Assembly: GCA_019454915.1 (NCBI GenBank)
Contig: JACFNM010000162.1
Span: forward strand, 1-9,166
Reading direction: 5' to 3'
Source of the DNA: Chitinophagaceae bacterium
Lineage (GTDB): Bacteria > Bacteroidota > Bacteroidia > Chitinophagales > Chitinophagaceae
DNA: 9,166 nt
In this document: one piece after another, positions 7,501 through 9,166 of the stretch
Layout: each line of letters begins with the position of its first letter
How positions within the stretch are numbered: the first letter of the stretch is position 1
Notes under the pieces: generated by a model
The model's input: the letters and a program-made list of their open reading frames with translations, nothing else
Told to the model about the DNA's origin: nothing
The model's database searches: none
Made by a program: the position numbers and the translations under genes

Positions 7501-9166
7501 CATTTACTTCTCGCAGGGTAAACGTACCGCTAAAGTACACCCGGCTACCGGCGGCAGCTTTACATCGGGTATTGCGGCCCCGGCATTTACCAATACGCTC
7601 AATGTAACGGCTTCGGCTACCGGATGGAACTACATTAAGCTCAACGACCCGGGCAATAATCAATATGAGCTGGTAAGCGTTACCCGCAACGATGGTACGG
7701 CCATTCCACTCGATAACGCATGGCTCAGCTTTGTTACCCTGCCTGCGGGCGCTCCCCCTGTTTACGAAAACAAGTTCCATTTTGTAGATACGTTTGCTAC
7801 CAAAACGCCCGTCAGCTATACGGTGGTATGGCGTCCTAAAAACCTGAATGTGCCTGAGATCCTAAGTCTCAGCGGAGCCCCGGCTTCCGTAACTGCGGAG
7901 CAGGTAAAAACAATAAGAGTGGTGTTTAACAAGGCTATTGATCCGGCATCATTTACCTACGAAGACCTGACGCTGAACCTGCAGGGCGATCCTGTAACAT
8001 TAAACACGTCTGTAGTGATTACCCCGGTGGATGCCACCAGCTTTGATATTGACCTGTCTGCTTTCACCACAGGTTCCGGGTTCTACTCCTTTACGGTACA
8101 GGCTGCCGGTATAACTGATGTATTTGGAACAAACGGACAAACAGGCAAAAGCATTTCGTGGACACAGTTCTTTGATGTGCCGGTAGTGCAACAGTTTAGG
8201 GGCATCCCTGAAACGGCATCACCTCCGTTTGATAAGGTACAGATCGTGTTCAATCTGCCTATTGATGAGGCAACACTTACTTCGCAACGATTCAGTATTA
8301 TAAAGGAAGACGTTACCCAGGGTGGAACACTGACGGTTGATTCATTGAGCACAGATAAAAAAACAGCTTATCTCTCCGGTTTGCGATCCGTTATCTCAAC
8401 CAACGGAACATATGAACTGACGGTAGATATGCTGAATATCCGTTCTACAAACAATGCCTACGGTAAACAGGTACAATCGGTAACCTTTGTTATTGATAGC
8501 GAAGGCCCCGGAGTTTTAGAAATGGAAGCCATTACGGAAGGCGGACTGGATGCACAGCATGTGCCGTTTGTCAGCATCCGGTTTGATGAAAATGTAGCCG
8601 GATTTAATACCTCCGCGCTTACGCTTACACGTAATGGAGAAGTACTGCCACTGCAAATAACACAACTTTCCAATACGGATCTCCAAAACTGGCTGGTTGG
8701 AAATCTTGAATTGCTCACCTATCCCGAAGGCAGTTATCAGTTAACCATTGATCTGCACAAAATCGCCGATGAAGCAGGAAATTACGGAAGTGGAATTAAA
8801 ACGATCACGTGGACAGTGAGCAGGTCACCACTTCTTACGATTACCGGCCTCAAGCTGACTCCGGATAAGGGCTATGCGGATACCGACGGCATCACTTACG
8901 GCAATAATCTCAGTGTAAGCTTTGTATTGAATGAACCCGCAGTACAGGTTACTGTTTCGCAGGTAAACGGAGCACAGGAACAGGTATTAACGACGGTTGA
9001 AAATGTAGCGGAAGGATCTGCAGAGATTCCCGTATTTGTTAGCACCGGCGGAACGGTGCAGTTGAAAGTAACAGTATTGGATGAGAATGGCATGGCGGTA
9101 TCGGCGCAACTTAATGCGTTCATAGATATGGTTGCGTTACAGGCAAGTTGGAATTGGACAGATAAC
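1499..9166 (+). CDS. Giant secreted multidomain surface protein (LamG, MopE-type, Calx-beta, CARDB, SbsA-like Ig), 3' end outside window
   Basis: I read this frame codon by codon from ATG 1499 to the right edge: 2556 codons without a stop. The ATG is chosen because it begins a typical signal peptide (MRYLIFTLLLFAQLFVYA, likely cut after A18). The next Met (28) would lose it. Domains in order: LamG-like 37-247; three MopE-type units 256-504; four Calx-beta-like repeats 508-925; CARDB-like 927-1044; Ig-like sandwiches to about 1357; carboxypeptidase-regulatory-like 1358-1449; another sandwich to about 1555; a seven-cysteine stretch 1572-1700; an unnamed module 1700-2114; three SbsA-like Ig repeats 2118-2442; then a beta-rich start. 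No catalytic motif is visible. The families suggest a calcium-binding surface adhesin or structural protein. Export by the type IX system is inferred from the phylum, since the sorting domain would be off-window. No strong Shine-Dalgarno or promoter precedes the start. Confidence 0.96.
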   Translation, partial: MRYLIFTLLLFAQLFVYALSGGNKNDDMHQTFQASGTAVRFNEASSVSRVTFSNELGNFGTDDFSIELWFRTGQSLHNAAILDKRSACAYDNFWSVAIHNGHAFFEMSEAGGGNYYTVTSPLTYNDNIWHHIACTRKGTLLSLYIDGALVATTTTSGITNLSNGYPTVMSRGLCGDFIGEVDEVRIWQGIALNESDIVQRKCESLRASEFNNLLAYFQFNEGEGAVTYDSKGSYSGELQNSSIWVNSSIDCLKGLDTDGDGVPDSEDCDPDDAGKWRSAEFFIDKDGDGYDNGKATVCYGNDIPSGYIETSKGSDCNDNDASIHPGATEICGNGIDENCDGHDDACSPTDTDGDGVPDSEDCAPNDATKWQSVELYIDKDGDGYDNGKETVCYGADMPAGYKETTLGADCNDNNAAVHPGAAEICDGIDNNCNGQIDEGVGTTWYRDADGDGYGDAGTTIQACERPTGYVANSGDCNDNDASINPGATETADGKDNDCNGLVDDLGGMNFSSTGSELTEGDSRGIDITITRPAPYTASLVVNLSVKNPSRFSIPASVTIPAGQAGATFNVQALENNAIEGPFKDTIAARATGMPLMAIPVVIIDNDNPSLSITRMPDHIQEGQQVSFRVSTNLTNSAAPVTVYLTSSGATRLPVPASVTIAAGSSYADVNIAVADNNIPQLDETITITAGAAGHEPASASITVTDDDIPGLELVIGTPVISEGAGYYATKATLRRAAGGNAIAFTANLSAGITNTLILPASITLAANENEKSFDIGVIDNTIVDGEREVIITASVFVSSCGCTAPPSTAGSVEASLKVSDNDGKSLILSMSSLTLPEGLAEAGMLRVGHNDATLSQPLTVRLTSSDETEAMVPATVTIPAGQQFVEVPVATISDGVTDGNQQVYFTATATGFATTSVWAVVSDLNRPDLELPSVMLKNSSIQAGALLEYTVSVKNSGQSAAPAGVALYGYLSKDEILDDTDSLIIKSTVSRSIAAGETLQAPNAITAPDLPGDHQLIFKINADNNITELLLTNNTSVATAVSILPDYTATASVAQPYYMINTAVPVTGTAIRSNGSPAVNKDVDVYIITNGLRRTVTATTNNSGQYSATFTPLANEAGHYTVGASYPGMNKTEEQDNFDILGVLINEGKNMKFLVHLGDTLSGTVPVQNRSNRSLTNFSIAPQQLPIGATIVFDTIASIAGNATVNLAYTVRGSVLSAGTNYETANMQAIAGEGNVQPVNIFYFCQAQQAYLAADVSKIDVKVSGGTEREFTFRLINKGAGTTGAVSINLPQVSWLKAVTPVTLPALGTGDTALVILKFSGTDELPFEYPVTGNLVAHAQNGNSLSLPFSIEKVSEVSGMVKVIATDQFTYFTEGAPNVAGAAVKITNYYTGEVYVQGVTGADGILIAGNIPQGQHRIVVEKEKHQPYTGIVSINPADTAEVTAFLNYQAITFNWKVVPTAIQDQYDITLTAEYETHVPVPVITVEMPSKMPQLSGSEIYAFNATLTNHGLITANDVQLEIPNDPEYEFVTNYVTTDLLAQQSIQVPFIMRRKANGRISQRIADDSEPRLECTGILQINARYACGATIVAGNNWIEIFAVAGFSFEGRKCGYNIVNRPINGGQLNPGFDGGMIGPCVFCPGSADQPKAYVPQAIQIDVSCQGGSNVVSSSSRKLNALNDNEAITSKTIPSSRTTAQKAVCASVTVQFSQTLTMTREAFDGTLEIFNGHPTDKMDSLSVNILITDANGVPSNGLFEIQTASLNNLSDVTGSGAINAQERGSVKFLFIPEQGAAPTTPKTYSFGGSVTYFDPYAQAMVTMPLAPVPLTVNPSPNLMLHYFMQRNILGDDPLTSPEIEPMVPAELAVMVENQGYGAAVNMTISSAQPKIVENEKGLAIDFKLIGSNLQGQPTTLGLTNINFGTIPALTTRIGQWYFTSTLLGKFVSYEAEVKHANSFGNPDLSLVKGVKLHELTKSIRAYGDLDDGINDFLVNDIFDINDMPDIIYFSQGKRTAKVHPATGGSFTSGIAAPAFTNTLNVTASATGWNYIKLNDPGNNQYELVSVTRNDGTAIPLDNAWLSFVTLPAGAPPVYENKFHFVDTFATKTPVSYTVVWRPKNLNVPEILSLSGAPASVTAEQVKTIRVVFNKAIDPASFTYEDLTLNLQGDPVTLNTSVVITPVDATSFDIDLSAFTTGSGFYSFTVQAAGITDVFGTNGQTGKSISWTQFFDVPVVQQFRGIPETASPPFDKVQIVFNLPIDEATLTSQRFSIIKEDVTQGGTLTVDSLSTDKKTAYLSGLRSVISTNGTYELTVDMLNIRSTNNAYGKQVQSVTFVIDSEGPGVLEMEAITEGGLDAQHVPFVSIRFDENVAGFNTSALTLTRNGEVLPLQITQLSNTDLQNWLVGNLELLTYPEGSYQLTIDLHKIADEAGNYGSGIKTITWTVSRSPLLTITGLKLTPDKGYADTDGITYGNNLSVSFVLNEPAVQVTVSQVNGAQEQVLTTVENVAEGSAEIPVFVSTGGTVQLKVTVLDENGMAVSAQLNAFIDMVALQASWNWTDN
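1607..2239 (+). other. LamG-like jelly-roll domain (residues 37-247)
   Basis: Hallmarks of the Laminin_G_3 / concanavalin-like fold appear in the right order. An early strand reads DDFSIELWFRTG. The strand after W129 (WHHIACTR) leads to LYIDG (Y144 to G147), and the late motif GEVDEVRIW has D182 and W187. Such domains usually bind glycans or calcium, though the ligand here is unknown. The DNA is clearly more AT-rich than the MopE and Calx-beta parts (one hand-counted 60-base line at 1681 is about 37% GC), which hints at a separate origin. Confidence 0.85.
2264..3010 (+). repeat. Three MopE-type Asp/Cys metal-binding units (residues 256-504)
   Basis: Units 1 (2264-2545) and 2 (2546-2821) each start DTDGDGVPDSEDC, like a thrombospondin type-3 or EF-hand-like calcium loop. 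Each continues with IDKDGDGYDNG, a PAGY/PSGY turn, DCND and PGA.EIC, ending near DENC or DNNC. Unit 3 (2822-3010) lacks the first loop and begins at YRDADGDGYGD. It has ADGKDNDC where CDGIDNNC is usual, so one cysteine is missing. The pattern matches the putative metal-binding family named after MopE. The dense aspartates predict calcium binding and rigidity. The first two units are 282 and 276 bp long and differ mostly at synonymous sites. Confidence 0.9.
3020..4273 (+). other. Four Calx-beta-like repeats (residues 508-925)
   Basis: Boundaries fall at about 508-606, 607-707, 708-822 and 823-925. Each repeat shows an early TEG/QEG/SEG/PEG strand, a central PASVTIPAG-like or PASITLAAN strand, and a DNxxxxxxE-type turn (repeat 4 has SDGVTDGNQ). 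Repeats 1 to 3 end in IIDNDN, VTDDD and VSDND, and repeat 4 in a degenerate VSDLN. Repeat 3 carries an inserted loop with CGC (VSSCGCTAPPSTAG) and is about 14 residues longer than the others. Calx-beta domains bind calcium in extracellular adhesins, so calcium-stiffened rods are likely. Confidence 0.85.
4277..4630 (+). other. CARDB-like adhesion domain (residues 927-1044)
   Basis: The segment opens PDLELPSVMLKNSSIQAG, continues with a V.NSGQ.AAPAG strand and LSKDEILDDTDSLI, and closes with KINADNNITELLLTNN. This is the usual CARDB order: P-D-L start, V.N.G turn, and an E..NN end. The family forms a seven-stranded sandwich in secreted bacterial proteins and is presumed to act in adhesion. Confidence 0.75.
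4631..5569 (+). other. Ig-like beta-sandwich region (residues 1045-1357)
   Basis: The first part (to about 1143) has a TAVPVTG strand, VNKDVDVYI, a TTNNSGQYSATFTP strand and HYTVGASYPG, as in Ig-like or MG2-like domains. The rest (about 1144-1357) contains two similar sandwiches. The first starts near LVHLGDTLSGTVPVQNRSN. The second runs from VDVKVSGG-like DVSKIDVKVSGGTEREFTF to LPFEYPVTGNL, which resembles BACON or NPCBM-associated Ig domains. The family names are tentative. The role is probably as spacers. Confidence 0.5.
5570..5845 (+). other. Carboxypeptidase-regulatory-like domain (residues 1358-1449)
   Basis: The order SGMVKV, VAGAAVKITN, a YTGEVYVQGVTGADG turn, ILIAGNIPQGQHRIVVEKEKH and a closing VTAFLNYQ is typical of transthyretin-like regulatory domains in Bacteroidota surface proteins. 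These are usually structural modules within large secreted proteins. A following sandwich (about 1450-1555, LTNHGLITANDVQLEIP) resembles CARDB or DUF11-type domains. Confidence 0.65.
6212..6598 (+). other. AT-rich cysteine-containing segment (residues 1572-1700)
   Basis: Seven cysteines occur at residues 1572, 1584, 1610, 1636, 1639, 1660 and 1700, including a CVFC pair. The preceding 300 residues hold one cysteine (in FYFCQAQ, near 1245) and the following module almost none. The segment includes a glycine-rich part (INGGQLNPGFDGGMIGPC) and a Ser/Thr-rich linker (SSSSRKLNALND, then TKTIPSSRTT-like residues). It could be a disulfide-stabilised inset or a metal site. Base composition drops to about 35-37% GC in hand-counted 60-base lines, and AGA, CGA and TTA codons become more common. 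Confidence 0.6.
6596..7840 (+). other. Unnamed conserved-looking module (residues 1700-2114)
   Basis: The module starts VCASVTVQFSQTLTMTREAF, then runs through LEIFNGHPTDKMDSL, LTVNPSPNLMLHYFMQRNIL, PAELAVMVENQGYGAAVNM, KIVENEKGLAIDFKLIG, STLLGKFVSYEAEVKHANS, FGNPDLSLVKGVKLHEL and the acidic DLDDGINDFLVND. It is not repetitive and has none of the marks of the Ig or Calx-beta repeats around it. It looks like one large globular unit that I cannot assign to a named family. I have the impression of having met similar strings in other giant bacterial surface proteins but cannot name one. Function unknown. Confidence 0.5.
7850..8824 (+). repeat. Three SbsA-like bacterial Ig repeats (residues 2118-2442)
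   Basis: Unit 1 spans 7850-8176, unit 2 8177-8497 and unit 3 8498-8824, each 107-109 residues. Shared landmarks are an IRVVFNKAIDPASFT / VQIVFNLPIDEATLT / VSIRFDENVAGFNTS strand, a central Y.(F/L)T(V/I) strand (GFYSFTV, GTYELTV, GSYQLTI), and a closing SISWTQ, SVTFVI or TITWTV strand. This is the Big_5 (SbsA Ig-like) pattern of S-layer and surface proteins. These units most likely act as spacers holding the distal domains away from the cell. The DNA copies are well diverged. Confidence 0.7.
8831..9166 (+). other. Start of a further beta-rich domain, cut by window edge
   Basis: Residues 2445-2556 begin LLTITGLKLTPDKGYADTDG, continue YGNNLSVSFVLNEPAVQVTV and VQLKVTVLDENGM, and end ASWNWTDN at the edge. 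The DxDG turn and strand pattern suggest another Ig-like domain. Any C-terminal anchoring or sorting domain lies beyond the window. Confidence 0.5.

Overview
The window most likely comes from a Bacteroidota chromosome, probably a Chitinophagaceae-like soil or sediment lineage. The phylum is an inference from four things: a giant secreted mosaic protein combining LamG, MopE-type, Calx-beta, CARDB and SbsA-like Ig modules; start codons without a strong Shine-Dalgarno; GC near the middle of the range; and the degenerate CCTGNAACC / CTCACAG-type repeat text between genes. No marker gene fixes the genus.

Layout, left to right. Bases 2-97 are probably the C-terminal tail of a membrane-type protein that begins before the window, followed at once by a clear Rho-independent terminator (106-142). 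Bases 143-1085 hold no gene I can support. This stretch contains degenerate short repeats in both orientations, two related GC-rich hairpins (331-350 and 402-421), a further hairpin (440-457), and a 348-bp element (524-871). That element has terminal inverted repeats and is bracketed by the 9-bp direct repeat ACTTGTATC. It looks like a MITE or a deleted insertion sequence that landed inside the repeat tract. Bases 1086-1502 carry a weak hypothetical ORF whose stop overlaps the start of the next gene in an ATGA junction.

Bases 1499-9166 are one uninterrupted reading frame of 2556 codons that runs off the right edge. It encodes a signal peptide, then a LamG-like jelly roll, three MopE-type Asp/Cys metal-binding units, four Calx-beta-like repeats, a CARDB-like domain, several Ig or carboxypeptidase-regulatory-like sandwiches, an AT-rich segment with seven cysteines, an approximately 415-residue module I cannot name, three SbsA-like Ig repeats, and the start of a further beta-rich domain. 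No catalytic domain is visible in the part present. The modules point to a cell-surface or secreted calcium-dependent adhesin or structural protein. In this phylum such proteins usually leave by the type IX system through a C-terminal sorting domain, which here would lie beyond the window.

The most notable points are the MITE-like element and its reconstructable empty site, the unnamed module and adjoining cysteine cluster in the giant protein, the composition mosaic inside that single gene, and a local sequence exchange between MopE units 1 and 3. I did not find a recognisable defence, CRISPR, RNA-gene or phage system.
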